A DNA stretch of 64,000 bases from Cryomorphaceae bacterium (GCA_016124575.1 WGNM01000012.1:28173-92172), one strand, 5' to 3'. Shown: positions 8,625-16,277, numbered from the stretch's first letter. Notes: a model not told the origin generated them from the letters alone. Translations and numbers: made by a program.

Positions 8625-8708
8625 GAGAACAATATGTATGTGGACTAATGCATGGTGAATTTTTCTAAATATTCGTAAGTGTCTGAAATACAAATAGATG
8701 AGATTTTT

Positions 8709-8752
8709 ATATTATACGGAACTTTGCAATTTTGTAATTACCCGTATAATAT
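8709..8752. repeat. Perfect 11-bp-arm hairpin of the window's repeat family
   Basis: Arms ATATTATACGG (8709-8719) and CCGTATAATAT (8742-8752) are fully complementary. The loop contains TTGCAATTTTGTAA, nearly identical to the core of the element at 18447-18488. It lies between the DinB gene and the His-rich gene, both on the minus strand, so it is upstream of one and downstream of the other. Confidence 0.65.
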
Positions 8753-8791
8753 TACCAACGTTTACTGTTGCTGAAGCAACTCATTTTCAAA

Positions 8792-9334
8792 TCACCTTGC
8801 TACTGCCTTCTGGGCTTGGACAACGTGCCGAAATTCGTGATATACCACAAACCGAAATGTATCTCCTAATTTAAACTTCAACCACGACCCCAAGGTGGTT
8901 TTGCATTTTACTTTTGCTAAATCACTCGTTCTTGCTTTTTCAATCATCACAAGCATGCGCTCCTGATTTGCTATAAATGTTCTCAATACAGTGATGTCCA
9001 TTTTGTCATGCGCGGGGTCTTTGCTTTTGAAGGTCGCCATGGTCTTCATTTTCTCGGTTGGGAGCATCGATAATGCGAAGTAGTTCCCTAACCAACTTGG
9101 CTTGAAATGGCTCTCAACACGATGATTGTTGAGTTTGCTCTCTATTTCGGGATGATAAAATGCTGCATAGCGAATGAGATGCTCCAAACATTGAATTGCC
9201 GACCAAGAGCCAGGTGCGGGAGATTCAAACATGCGGTCTTTGTGGTTTTCTTCCAGGTCTTTCGCAAATGCTAAATTGGTATGAACGATATTTTGAAGCT
9301 CATCCAGTAAGGTGTCGACATGAAGTGTTTTCAT
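8792..9334 (-). CDS. DinB-family four-helix-bundle protein
   Basis: The product (about 180 residues) has the DinB/YfiT layout. SWSAIQCLEHLIRYAAFYHP carries the first metal-ligand His, and VYHEFRHVVQAQ near the C-terminus carries the other two. Members are cytosolic, usually bind a divalent metal, and some are thiol transferases; no substrate can be named. The ATG at 9334 is chosen over 9382 because CAACTTTG ends 4 bases before it, the spacing seen at many genes here. The regulator gene ends 45 bases upstream on the same strand, and an FNR-type palindrome lies between them, centred 41.5 bases from this start, so Crp/Fnr-family control is likely. Confidence 0.8.
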   Translation of the reverse strand: MKTLHVDTLLDELQNIVHTNLAFAKDLEENHKDRMFESPAPGSWSAIQCLEHLIRYAAFYHPEIESKLNNHRVESHFKPSWLGNYFALSMLPTEKMKTMATFKSKDPAHDKMDITVLRTFIANQERMLVMIEKARTSDLAKVKCKTTLGSWLKFKLGDTFRFVVYHEFRHVVQAQKAVAR

Positions 9335-9367
9335 GTCCCAAAGTTGAAAAAATACAGCGTGCTTTCT

Positions 9368-9383
9368 CTTGATTGAGATCAAG
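9368..9383 (-). promoter_or_regulatory. FNR/CRP-type operator, perfect palindrome
   Basis: The core matches the FNR consensus TTGATnnnnATCAA exactly (9369-9382), with one more paired base on each side. It overlaps the stop codon of the Crp/Fnr gene and is centred at 9375.5, which is -41.5 from the predicted leaderless start of the DinB gene at 9334. That is the classic class II activator position. Binding is inferred. Confidence 0.6.
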
Positions 9384-9918
9384 ATTTCCGAATCCTACTC
9401 AAGGTCTCAGGTGTCATGCGCAAATAGGAGGCAATGTACTTAAGCGGTATGTGCTGGAATACCTGCGGACTGCGAGCCAAAACTCTGTGATACCTTTCAA
9501 CAGGAGAAAGTGTCAGCAAATCTTGTTCTCGTTCCATTTGTTGTGCGACAAATTGCTTTAAGATATTGTTGTAGGCTTTCAGTCGATCCAGGTTATTTCC
9601 GATAAAGTTTTCAAGGTCCAAGCGTGTTATCACATCTACCGTTGTCTCTCGTAAGGCCTGAATCTGATAGATCGTGGGCTTGTCGGATATAAATGAATCC
9701 ATAGCTGTGATAAAGGAGTCTTTATAACCGAAACGTATGGTTTGCTCTTCTTCTGTGGTGCTCAAGTAGATGCGACAAGCGCCAGAAATAATAAAATAGA
9801 TGTCAGATGTGCTCGCTCCGAATGGTACCAAAAGTTCGCCTCTTTTATAGGTCTTTTGGACAAAGGCTTTTGGGTTCTCATTTCGAAGGACAGCAAAAAA
9901 ATCCATTTCTGTTATCAT
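9379..9918 (-). CDS. Crp/Fnr-family transcriptional regulator
   Basis: The protein of about 179 residues has a cyclic-nucleotide-binding-like beta-roll (YKRGELLVPFGASTSDIYFI, SGACRIYL, then FGYKDSF) and a C-terminal helix-turn-helix (LKYIASYLRMTPETLSRIRK). It has no Cys cluster for an iron-sulfur centre, so it is not a true oxygen-sensing FNR; the ligand is unknown. It belongs to the short Bacteroidota subgroup in which the recognition helix carries SRIR. The ATG at 9918 is preferred; an upstream TTG (9930) and a downstream ATG (9906) are alternatives. A perfect FNR-type operator overlaps its stop codon, in front of the DinB gene. Confidence 0.85.
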   Translation of the reverse strand: MITEMDFFAVLRNENPKAFVQKTYKRGELLVPFGASTSDIYFIISGACRIYLSTTEEEQTIRFGYKDSFITAMDSFISDKPTIYQIQALRETTVDVITRLDLENFIGNNLDRLKAYNNILKQFVAQQMEREQDLLTLSPVERYHRVLARSPQVFQHIPLKYIASYLRMTPETLSRIRKS

Positions 9919-9933
9919 TTCTGTTTTCAATAG

Positions 9934-10262
9934 GATGATGAAAATTCTATTTCGTGGCTTTGCGAAATTTCTTCAACGAAACCAGGGATGTCCTTCTTGC
10001 CTGAAATATCGGTAGTGAAAACTTCATCTTTCGGTGAACCAATAATTCGTTGGAGCAAAATCGAAAACCAATGTGCTTCAAATTAAGCATTAATGACGGA
10101 CTGAAAGTCGAATTTCCTTTGCTAACAGCGTCTGATCTCACAAAATGTTTTCATTGAGCAGCCAACTTCGTTGCATTCGCTCGAGCACGATGTCAGTATC
10201 TGAAGCACTGTCCATCCTTGCTGCTAGCAAGTAAAATTCAAACAAGATTAAGAGCGCACAAA
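9934..10262. other. Intergenic region, no gene recognised
   Basis: A 64-codon minus-strand frame (9947-10141) has no recognisable motif, signal or start context. A short inverted repeat CTTGCT-GCT-AGCAAG lies at about 10220-10234. The region could hold a decayed gene. Confidence 0.4.
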
Positions 10263-11207
10263 TCAGATGGGTCTCACTTTTATGGCTTTAGGCTCTCCAC
10301 GATCATTCAATGCTACTTCATAGGTAACGGCGTCGTTCTCCGATAAATCATTGAAGTCTACGTCCATTAAATCGGTATAGTGAAAGAAGATGTTGTTGGG
10401 ACGAGCTTCTATAAATCCATACCCTGCTTTGATAGAGAATATGCGACTCTCAAAGCTTTCTCCTGGGGTTTGGTCTCCTATAATTTCAGCAGTTTTATCT
10501 TCAATTTCGCTTTCCTGTTCAAGAGAAACTCGGGTAGTAGGCTCTATGGTCGGCACAAACAAGGCATCTATGAGTTCGTCGCCGTTGTCAAGTCCTTCGT
10601 TTATTACCGTATGCATTGAAATAGGGTAGGAGGCCGCATCAAGCAGGTCTTGTGACGTCCGTGTGCTGAAATCACGACCCAACTCATTCATGCTCTGAAT
10701 GTCCCACGAAAGCAGCATAACCCGTATGCCCAGAGTATTCAATTTCTTTATCAAGGGGACGTAATCGCTGTCGCCAGCAATCAAAACGACTACAGAAAAA
10801 TTCTTGTGAATAGACAGCTCGAATGCTTCCAAAGCGAGTAAGACATCAATTCCTTTCTCTTGCCATCGTCCTCCACTTGATTTGAGAGGTAAATAATGCG
10901 TTGTAACGCCAGCGGTCATCAAAATATCGTCGAATACACGCTCATAATAAATCATGATTCCTTTATCTCTTGCGAGCGAGGCGCGATATCGACCACGAAA
11001 ATAGTGCGCATCAACAATCTGGCAAAGCCTGAACTCTGCACGCATCAATCGAGATACCTCATCGCGGATGAATTCATGCAAACCATGGACACTAATTCGG
11101 GCTCTGCGAGCATGTGCATATGCATAGAAATCGCTGACGTGAGCGAAAAAATTACCATCGTAAAAAACTGCAATGCGTGTGAGGTTTTCTGAAATCTGTT
11201 GAGACAT
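10263..11207 (-). CDS. NYN-domain (LabA/PIN-like) ribonuclease fused to a cold-shock domain
   Basis: From the ATG at 11207 (MSQQISENL) the protein is 314 residues. The NYN domain runs from RIAVFYDGNFF (first catalytic Asp) through EKGIDVLLALEAF (second acidic site) to LIAGDSDYVPLIKKL (third acidic site), as in LabA/NYN nucleases. A low-complexity acidic linker (about residues 205-245) joins it to a C-terminal cold-shock/S1-like OB domain: IFSIKAGYGFIEA, then NNIFFHYTDL. The likely role is cytosolic RNA cleavage or RNA quality control with RNA gripped by the OB domain. The AT-rich 100 bases upstream hold no clear promoter. The upstream in-frame Met at 11303 gives a hydrophobic leader and is less likely. 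Confidence 0.85.
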   Translation of the reverse strand: MSQQISENLTRIAVFYDGNFFAHVSDFYAYAHARRARISVHGLHEFIRDEVSRLMRAEFRLCQIVDAHYFRGRYRASLARDKGIMIYYERVFDDILMTAGVTTHYLPLKSSGGRWQEKGIDVLLALEAFELSIHKNFSVVVLIAGDSDYVPLIKKLNTLGIRVMLLSWDIQSMNELGRDFSTRTSQDLLDAASYPISMHTVINEGLDNGDELIDALFVPTIEPTTRVSLEQESEIEDKTAEIIGDQTPGESFESRIFSIKAGYGFIEARPNNIFFHYTDLMDVDFNDLSENDAVTYEVALNDRGEPKAIKVRPI

Positions 11208-11326
11208 ATCAGTGTATGAAATTAGATTAGTTAGAATAAATTTGAAAACGTAAATTAAACAGTAATAATTAATAAATGAAAATAGATGACGTTTCATCCA
11301 CAAAGTTAAAGTGTCGTTCTACAAAA

Positions 11327-11746
11327 TTATTTTACACATACGTTACAATTCGCGCGGTCATGCAAGCCGAAATGTAAAACTTGAGGCTTTTCTGGTTGTA
11401 TCTTTTCTTCATATACCAATCGCTGAGATGGATTTAAAATTCCTTTTATTTCCAATTCTCTCAGTTCTCTTAAATCTTTCTTATCTTGATTGTAAGCGCT
11501 AACACGCAGCGGAATTTGTTCTTCAGGTATGTCTGACTTCTGAGTGTTCGAAATTTGCTTATCTATATCGGATAGAAGCACGGCGTATTTGAAAAAAACA
11601 TCTTGTATTTGCTGCTTCTGATTCACGTCAAGCTCGATGGTATTCTCAATGGCATTAAGCTTGCGTTGATCGATGGCTGCTAATTCCTGCGCATAGTCGA
11701 TATTCGCAATTGAAATAAACAAGATGAAGAATATGATTCTCAGCAT
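11327..11746 (-). CDS. Small secreted helical protein of unknown function
   Basis: The 139-residue product has a signal peptide (IIFFILFISIANIDYAQ) and a mostly helical, charged mature part (residues 20-115), with NPSQRLVYEEKI near the end, reminiscent of LTxxQ/Spy-like periplasmic proteins that end a helix with a similar pattern. The C-terminus is unusual: HFGLHDRANCNVCVK, with a His/Cys group that could bind metal. TAACTTTG ends 5 bases before its ATG. Its first 23 bases overlap the start of the divergent PBP4 gene. Function is unknown; similarity to Spy is weak. Confidence 0.6.
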   Translation of the reverse strand: MLRIIFFILFISIANIDYAQELAAIDQRKLNAIENTIELDVNQKQQIQDVFFKYAVLLSDIDKQISNTQKSDIPEEQIPLRVSAYNQDKKDLRELRELEIKGILNPSQRLVYEEKIQPEKPQVLHFGLHDRANCNVCVK

Positions 11747-13145
11747 ATTTACAAAGTTACGTTTTTATTCGCTGGTCACCACAATGATCATGCTAAGCAA
11801 CTTGGGGTCTTCTCAAAACGCGGCTTTGTCTGCGTTAATGAATGATAACAGATTAGAGGGCGCCAGCATTGGTGTTTGCGTTTTAGCATACGAGTCTGGA
11901 GAAGAAATTATTGTTTCAAATCCTGATCTTTCTCTTTCGCCAGCGTCGTCGGTTAAAGTATTGGTGACGCATGCTGCTCTCGAAATCCTAGGCCCTGATC
12001 ATCAGTTTGTTACGAAATTGTATCAATCTGGAACCATCGCGAAAGGCGGGGTCCTGAACGGTGATATCGTAATAGTGGGCTTCGGAGATCCTACCCTTGG
12101 CTCAACAAATTTCGGAGAAGAGAAATATGCTTTTCTCAACGAATGGCTGCAGGCAATAAAAAAGAAGGGTGTCCTTTCTATCGCTGGCGATATCGTAGTT
12201 GATGATGCCTTCTTCGAAGGGTCTCCACTTGAAGGTTCTACGCCTTTAGAAGACGCTGGAAACTACTACGGGGCATCAGTTCATGGTGTCAATGTATTCG
12301 ACAATGCCTGTGCGCTAAATTTAGCATCTGGTCCTTCCTCGGGCGATCCTGTTCGATTCATTGGGGTAGATCCCGAACTTCCTGGAGTTTCGTTTATTTC
12401 TGAAGCAACGGCTGCGGATGATCGGAAAGACAATGCCTTTATTTATGGACAACCATTCGATCATGAACGGTACATACGAGGTACAATCCCAAAGGGAAGT
12501 AAGGGATTCCAAATTAAGGGTTCAATACCTGACCCAGCGATGGTTTTGGGCAATGAGCTGAAGAAAATGCTTGCGATGAAAGGCATTTCTGTTTCTGGAG
12601 AGGTGCGTGTTGTGAGAGAAACAACGTTGTTTCCAAATCTAACCTTGATCGCTGAAAAGCGATCTGCGCCACTTTCGAAAATAGTGTACATGACGAACAG
12701 AAAAAGCATCAATCTCTATGCTGCAGCCTTGCTGCGTCATATCGGTATGGCGAACTTAAAGGTTGGTAGTATCGACGCTGGTATCAAAGCGCTGCGTGCG
12801 TTTTATGGTGAAAAGGGCTTGCCTCTAACTGGCTTTTGGCCTGTTGATGGAAGCGGGTTGAGCAGGGCAAATGCTGTAACCGCTCGACAATTGGCGATGT
12901 CTTGCAACCTCTTTTCTCAATCTACTGAGAAAAGTTTTGTCGAAAGTCTATCGCCTTTTGCCGGCAGAAGCTCTTTACTGGTAAAAAGCGGTTACATCAC
13001 GCGTGTTAGAAGCTATTGCGGTCGCAGCACGTTGTCCGATGGCAGGAAGGTAGTGTTCGCTGTTATCGTCAACAATTATTCATGCACCCCAACAGAAGCA
13101 AAAAATGCAATCATCCCGTTTTTAGAATCCATAAGCTCCAAATAA
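11724..13145 (+). CDS. dacB: D-alanyl-D-alanine carboxypeptidase/endopeptidase (PBP4 type)
   Basis: The 473-residue periplasmic enzyme has a signal peptide (cleavage about SNLGSSQ). The class C penicillin-binding motifs are present: SSVK at residues 75-78 (catalytic Ser75 and Lys78), SGLSRANAVT for the second motif, and KSGYI as the variant of KTG. GDIVIVGFGDPTLGS and DDAFFEG belong to the large domain inserted between motifs in PBP4. It should trim or cut peptidoglycan cross-links. Starts at 11724 and 11733 are both possible, and either overlaps the divergent secreted-protein gene, so its promoter must lie inside that gene. It ends one base before the convergent recombinase gene. Confidence 0.9.
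   Translation: MKNMILSIFTKLRFYSLVTTMIMLSNLGSSQNAALSALMNDNRLEGASIGVCVLAYESGEEIIVSNPDLSLSPASSVKVLVTHAALEILGPDHQFVTKLYQSGTIAKGGVLNGDIVIVGFGDPTLGSTNFGEEKYAFLNEWLQAIKKKGVLSIAGDIVVDDAFFEGSPLEGSTPLEDAGNYYGASVHGVNVFDNACALNLASGPSSGDPVRFIGVDPELPGVSFISEATAADDRKDNAFIYGQPFDHERYIRGTIPKGSKGFQIKGSIPDPAMVLGNELKKMLAMKGISVSGEVRVVRETTLFPNLTLIAEKRSAPLSKIVYMTNRKSINLYAAALLRHIGMANLKVGSIDAGIKALRAFYGEKGLPLTGFWPVDGSGLSRANAVTARQLAMSCNLFSQSTEKSFVESLSPFAGRSSLLVKSGYITRVRSYCGRSTLSDGRKVVFAVIVNNYSCTPTEAKNAIIPFLESISSK
11752..11759 (-). promoter_or_regulatory. -7 promoter element TAACTTTG
   Basis: An exact TAnnTTTG match lies 5 bases upstream of the ATG at 11746. A TTG on the same strand about 22 bases further upstream could be the -33 contact. 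Confidence 0.5.
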
Positions 13146-14225
13146 TTAAGCGGTTATGCCATATGTATAACGCTCAGTAGATTTAAGATGTCGATGCCCT
13201 AGCATCTTTTGAACGGTTTTCACGTCGACACCTTTTCGCAATAAATGCACTCCCATACTCTGTCTCAAAACCGCTGGCGAGACTTTCCGTTTGACATTCG
13301 CATTGATAGCCGCTGCTGAACATATTTGTTGAATGCGCCTTTCGGTATACCTCACACCGTCTCGTGATTCAAATAGATAGTAGGAAGGCGAGAATTCATT
13401 CAAGTATTGGTCGAATTTTCGCAACATCTCATCTGAACACCGCAGACGTCGATTGACTTTTCCGTCGGATTGAATCTTCAAGTTTTGATAGTCGTAATCA
13501 ATATCGCAAATGCGGATATTTACCAACTCACTGGTCCGTAAACCTAGATTGTACAGACAAGCCAATATCGTTCGCTGCTTTAAATCGGCGGTTCCTTTGA
13601 TCATCGACTGGAAGTCGAGTAATGAGAGTGCTTCCGGACTGTAGTCTTCACGGTGGGGCATCGGGACTTCATGCAAATTGAAATGAAATCGGTCGCCAAA
13701 ACATGCCGAAAACAAGCGCAAAGCATTGATCAGTTGTCGCTTGTATGAGATTGAAAACTCTTTGTTTATAAGCTTCTCTTCTTCGAATTGCAAATAGTGT
13801 AAATGACGGATATCGCGGAAATGTTGATCGGGGAAATGTTTGAAAAACGGACGTACCAATGATTCATAACTGGAAACGGTATTCACTTTATAACCTTTCT
13901 TCTCAAGCCATTCTGCGAATTCAAAGATGGCGTCGTCTAAGGCGGCGTTTTTTGCACTGGCATTCTGTAATTCTGTCTTCGAAATATGGGTCTCTAGAAA
14001 TATATCTTCATCGGCATATTCGTGAATGTGATACGCACTGGTGAAAAGATCTAGCACTGTTCTTCGCACTTCCTCGTTGCCCGGTAATATCCAATATCCG
14101 CTTCTGCGCTTTGTGAACAGTGGATTTCCTGAAAGAAGTTTGATGGCTGAATTGGGGATTCTAAGTCGGAACTCTGATTGACTTGCTTGCGTCTTCCTGA
14201 AAAGAAAAATTTCCTGTGTTTTCAT
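13146..14225 (-). CDS. Tyrosine recombinase/integrase with an altered active site
   Basis: The 359-residue protein has an extra N-terminal region (1-90), a core-binding helical domain (about 95-185) and a catalytic domain (about 200-359). Catalytic residues visible are Arg230 (GLRTSE), Lys256 (SDGKVNRR), Arg321 (SPAVLRQS), His344 (MLGHRH) and Tyr353 (STERYTYG). The usual His of the HxxR box is Ala318, and the residue after Arg321 is Gln rather than His. It may still be active but is atypical. No attachment sites or mobile-element cargo are seen around it; both neighbours look like core genes. Tandem 11-base repeats lie 60-90 bases upstream. A role in Xer-type resolution, inversion or integration cannot be decided. 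Confidence 0.85.
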   Translation of the reverse strand: MKTQEIFLFRKTQASQSEFRLRIPNSAIKLLSGNPLFTKRRSGYWILPGNEEVRRTVLDLFTSAYHIHEYADEDIFLETHISKTELQNASAKNAALDDAIFEFAEWLEKKGYKVNTVSSYESLVRPFFKHFPDQHFRDIRHLHYLQFEEEKLINKEFSISYKRQLINALRLFSACFGDRFHFNLHEVPMPHREDYSPEALSLLDFQSMIKGTADLKQRTILACLYNLGLRTSELVNIRICDIDYDYQNLKIQSDGKVNRRLRCSDEMLRKFDQYLNEFSPSYYLFESRDGVRYTERRIQQICSAAAINANVKRKVSPAVLRQSMGVHLLRKGVDVKTVQKMLGHRHLKSTERYTYGITA

Positions 14226-14282
14226 AAGTTTGATTTAATGTTAACGCAAAGTAAAACAAGTTTCCGAAGTTTAAAAATTCAT

Positions 14283-14314
14283 TTTGTAGATGATAGTTTA
14301 AACTTTGTAGATGA
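14283..14314. promoter_or_regulatory. Two 11-base direct repeats phased 21 bases apart
   Basis: TTTGTAGATGA occurs at 14283-14293 and 14304-14314, exactly two helical turns apart, with the palindrome AGTTTAAACT (14295-14304) between them. The block is 58 bases upstream of the recombinase start, so it may be an operator or a recombinase arm-type site. Confidence 0.45.
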
Positions 14315-14326
14315 AAATATGATCAT

Positions 14327-14357
14327 AAAAAAAGCGCTTTCAACTTGTGAAAGCGCT
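14327..14357 (-). terminator. Rho-independent terminator
   Basis: Perfect 10-bp stem (14333-14342 with 14348-14357), loop ACTTG, followed on the minus strand by seven T. It lies 60 bases after the stop of the His-rich lipoprotein gene and ends the 16157-14417 cluster. Confidence 0.85.
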
Positions 14358-14416
14358 CTGAAAACATGTCTTTTCTAAATCTGGAATCTCCAAATTTTAC
14401 GAAAAGTGATTTGTTA

Positions 14417-14842
14417 TTACATAGGATGGCAGTGCATAGAAACCGTGTGGTTCTCGCTCGCTCCGTCGTGGTCAATAAAGGCGTCTATCGACAATTCTAC
14501 GTCGCTATGCATCGACACTCCATTCACATAGTATCCGTGAATATGGTATTCCATGCCGTGATCATGCAGGTGGTCTTCCCACAGAATGGCGTTGCTGTCT
14601 GAAATATTGAGCAAATTGGCCTCGTAACCGTGCAACTCGGTGTCTGATGTGATGTGGACATCAACCCAAATGGTGTCGCCAAGATGGTACATGGCACCAG
14701 CAGCAGGGTTTGTTACTTCAAAGGTGATTTCAGGTGCAGTAGGAACAACAGGTGTTTGTTCTTCTTCTTTCTCTTTTTTACAACCAGAGAAAATAGTCGC
14801 AGCTATGATTGCTACAGCAAAAAGGATTGATGAATTTTTCAT
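14417..14842 (-). CDS. His-rich lipoprotein of a Cys/His-rich cluster
   Basis: The ATG at 14842 gives 141 residues with a lipoprotein signal (IIAATIFSGCKKEKEEE); the longer frame to 14953 has no signal. After an acidic/Pro linker comes a beta-sandwich-like domain (ITFEVTNPAAGAMYHLGDTIWVD split over residues 38-60). The C-terminal half is dense in histidine: EDHLHDHGMEYHIHGYYV, then SMHSDV and TVSMHCHPM. This is a plausible copper- or zinc-binding face in the periplasm or at the cell surface. Its start overlaps the barrel gene's stop by 4 bases, so the two are translationally linked. I know of no characterised homologue. Confidence 0.75.
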   Translation of the reverse strand: MKNSSILFAVAIIAATIFSGCKKEKEEEQTPVVPTAPEITFEVTNPAAGAMYHLGDTIWVDVHITSDTELHGYEANLLNISDSNAILWEDHLHDHGMEYHIHGYYVNGVSMHSDVELSIDAFIDHDGASENHTVSMHCHPM

Positions 14843-15741
14843 TTTCTTGAAATAAAATACAGAAGCGATACGTGTGACCATTGTTGTTGTTCTACGTATC
14901 CTTCTGAAAGGTTTTGTGAAATAGGAACAGCGAGTTGTGTCTGTATCCCCCAATTTTTGTAATACCCGTCGATGCCAAAGCGAAGAAGTTGAATTTCTCC
15001 ACCAGTTAGATCTAACTCACGGGTGTATTGTTGATTTGGATCCATGATCATCAGTGATGCGCCAACGTGAGGTATCAGGTTGAAATCTTCGCTCAGTTTG
15101 ATCCAGGTCATTAGCCTGCCAATGGCCTCGAAACGATTGCCAAATTTGAATTGTTGGTCGTTCTCGCTTGTCTTTGTGAGGTGAGATTGTAACAGCAATC
15201 CTATGGCTTTGTATCGAACTATTCCGTTGATGCTCGCATTGAAATCGGTGCTGCCCGTGCCTGGCATGAGGTTCACATTGGTAGACGATTCGCCTTCATC
15301 GTTCCATTTGCCTGTGGGTGTCTTCACCCCAACTCCGAGTGAAAGCTGATAGGTAAATAGCTGCCCTCCAGCGAACAAATAGTTGAATCCCAATGAAATG
15401 TCTCCCAAACCTCGACGCGTTGTCCGCTGTCCATGCTCATCTTGTGAGGCATGAACGAAAGGGACGTTGACTTGCGCCTGCAGCGACTTGTATAGCGGTA
15501 AGCGCGCAAATAGGTCGAACGATAAAAACTCATCGTTCGCAACGATTGGCTGCTCATCGGCAAATAAAATAGGATGCGTGCTTCGAAATGTTCGGTGAAA
15601 ACTGTTTATGCCGAAGGTCTTTGCCCGAAAATCAGGCAAAATACCCATGCCAAATGTCCCTGCCGAACAGCCACAAATATCACACGCAACCACATTGATT
15701 GTCATGCCCAAAGACATGATAATCACAATGATTTGTTTCAT
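14839..15741 (-). CDS. Outer-membrane beta-barrel protein with N-terminal CDICGC
   Basis: The 300-residue product has a signal peptide (MSLGMTINVVA) and the mature N-terminus begins close to CDICGCSAGTFGMGILP, a Cys motif suited to metal binding. The rest alternates amphipathic strands with aromatic ends (RTFRSTHPILF, GDISLGFNYLF, LSLGVGVKTPTGKWN, HVSLLYFISRK), typical of a small outer-membrane barrel. Proteins with this CDICGC start are often auto-named transporter in Bacteroidota. It sits between a Cys-rich small membrane protein and a His-rich lipoprotein, which suggests metal export or uptake across the outer membrane; this is inference. Confidence 0.75.
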   Translation of the reverse strand: MKQIIVIIMSLGMTINVVACDICGCSAGTFGMGILPDFRAKTFGINSFHRTFRSTHPILFADEQPIVANDEFLSFDLFARLPLYKSLQAQVNVPFVHASQDEHGQRTTRRGLGDISLGFNYLFAGGQLFTYQLSLGVGVKTPTGKWNDEGESSTNVNLMPGTGSTDFNASINGIVRYKAIGLLLQSHLTKTSENDQQFKFGNRFEAIGRLMTWIKLSEDFNLIPHVGASLMIMDPNQQYTRELDLTGGEIQLLRFGIDGYYKNWGIQTQLAVPISQNLSEGYVEQQQWSHVSLLYFISRK

Positions 15742-15788
15742 GAAATGTGATGAATTACATAAATGATAGCCTATCTAGGCTTCAGGTA

Positions 15789-16157
15789 TTATGCAAAAAT
15801 CACCGCTGGTGGATGGAATATGGTAGAAAGGTAAGCTGATGTTTTTGGCTCTATATAGACGCCCAAAAAAGAAGTAACTCCTTCAACATCCGGCGTGTAA
15901 GCCGCTAAAGGAAGTATATATACGATTTCTGAAAATCGAATGGTGGTTGTCTCAGCAGTAGTTGGTTCTTCTACTTTTTTGACTTCCTTGGTGAGGTAAC
16001 ACTTCCCCTTGCAACAGTTGTCTTCAACTTCTCGCTGCTCGCACAATTCGGTTTGGACGTATTCGCTGTTCGCCCAAAACCATGTTACCATAGATAGTTG
16101 GATAGCGCTCTGCCAAAAAAGAACTACAAATAATATGGCCGTTGCGAGTAATTTCAC
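15789..16157 (-). CDS. Small Cys-rich exported or membrane protein (CCKGKCYL motif)
   Basis: The product has 122 residues from a GTG at 16157; TAATTTTG ends exactly 4 bases before this GTG, which fixes the start. An N-terminal hydrophobic segment (ATAILFVVLFWQSAIQLSMV) is followed by CEQREVEDNCCKGKCYLTKEV, split here as CEQREVED then NCCKGKCYLTKEV. The N-C-x-GKCYL-K signature recurs in short Bacteroidota proteins at metal-related loci. A second hydrophobic stretch (IVYILPLAAY) lies at about residue 82 and the tail has IFHPPAVIFA. It is the first gene of the three-gene cluster. A metal chaperone or sensor role is inferred. Confidence 0.7.
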   Translation of the reverse strand: MKLLATAILFVVLFWQSAIQLSMVTWFWANSEYVQTELCEQREVEDNCCKGKCYLTKEVKKVEEPTTAETTTIRFSEIVYILPLAAYTPDVEGVTSFLGVYIEPKTSAYLSTIFHPPAVIFA

Positions 16158-16161
16158 GCCA

Positions 16162-16169
16162 CAAAATTA
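16162..16169 (-). promoter_or_regulatory. -7 promoter element TAATTTTG before GTG start
   Basis: An exact TAnnTTTG match is 4 bases from the GTG at 16157. TTTG at 16195-16198 (minus strand) is a loose -33 candidate, 25 bases further up. Confidence 0.55.
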
Positions 16170-16277
16170 ATACATTTTTACAAGCGGAGAAATTCAAATA
16201 CCGAAATTCAACCGTCTGTCACTTTTTAAGTTTAGGCTTGAAGCGAAGTTGTAATTTCGTTGACAACGATCAAAAAA

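Noticed and set aside
9947..10141. 64-codon frame between the Crp/Fnr and NYN genes
   Set aside because: No family motif, no start context and a composition unlike a gene.
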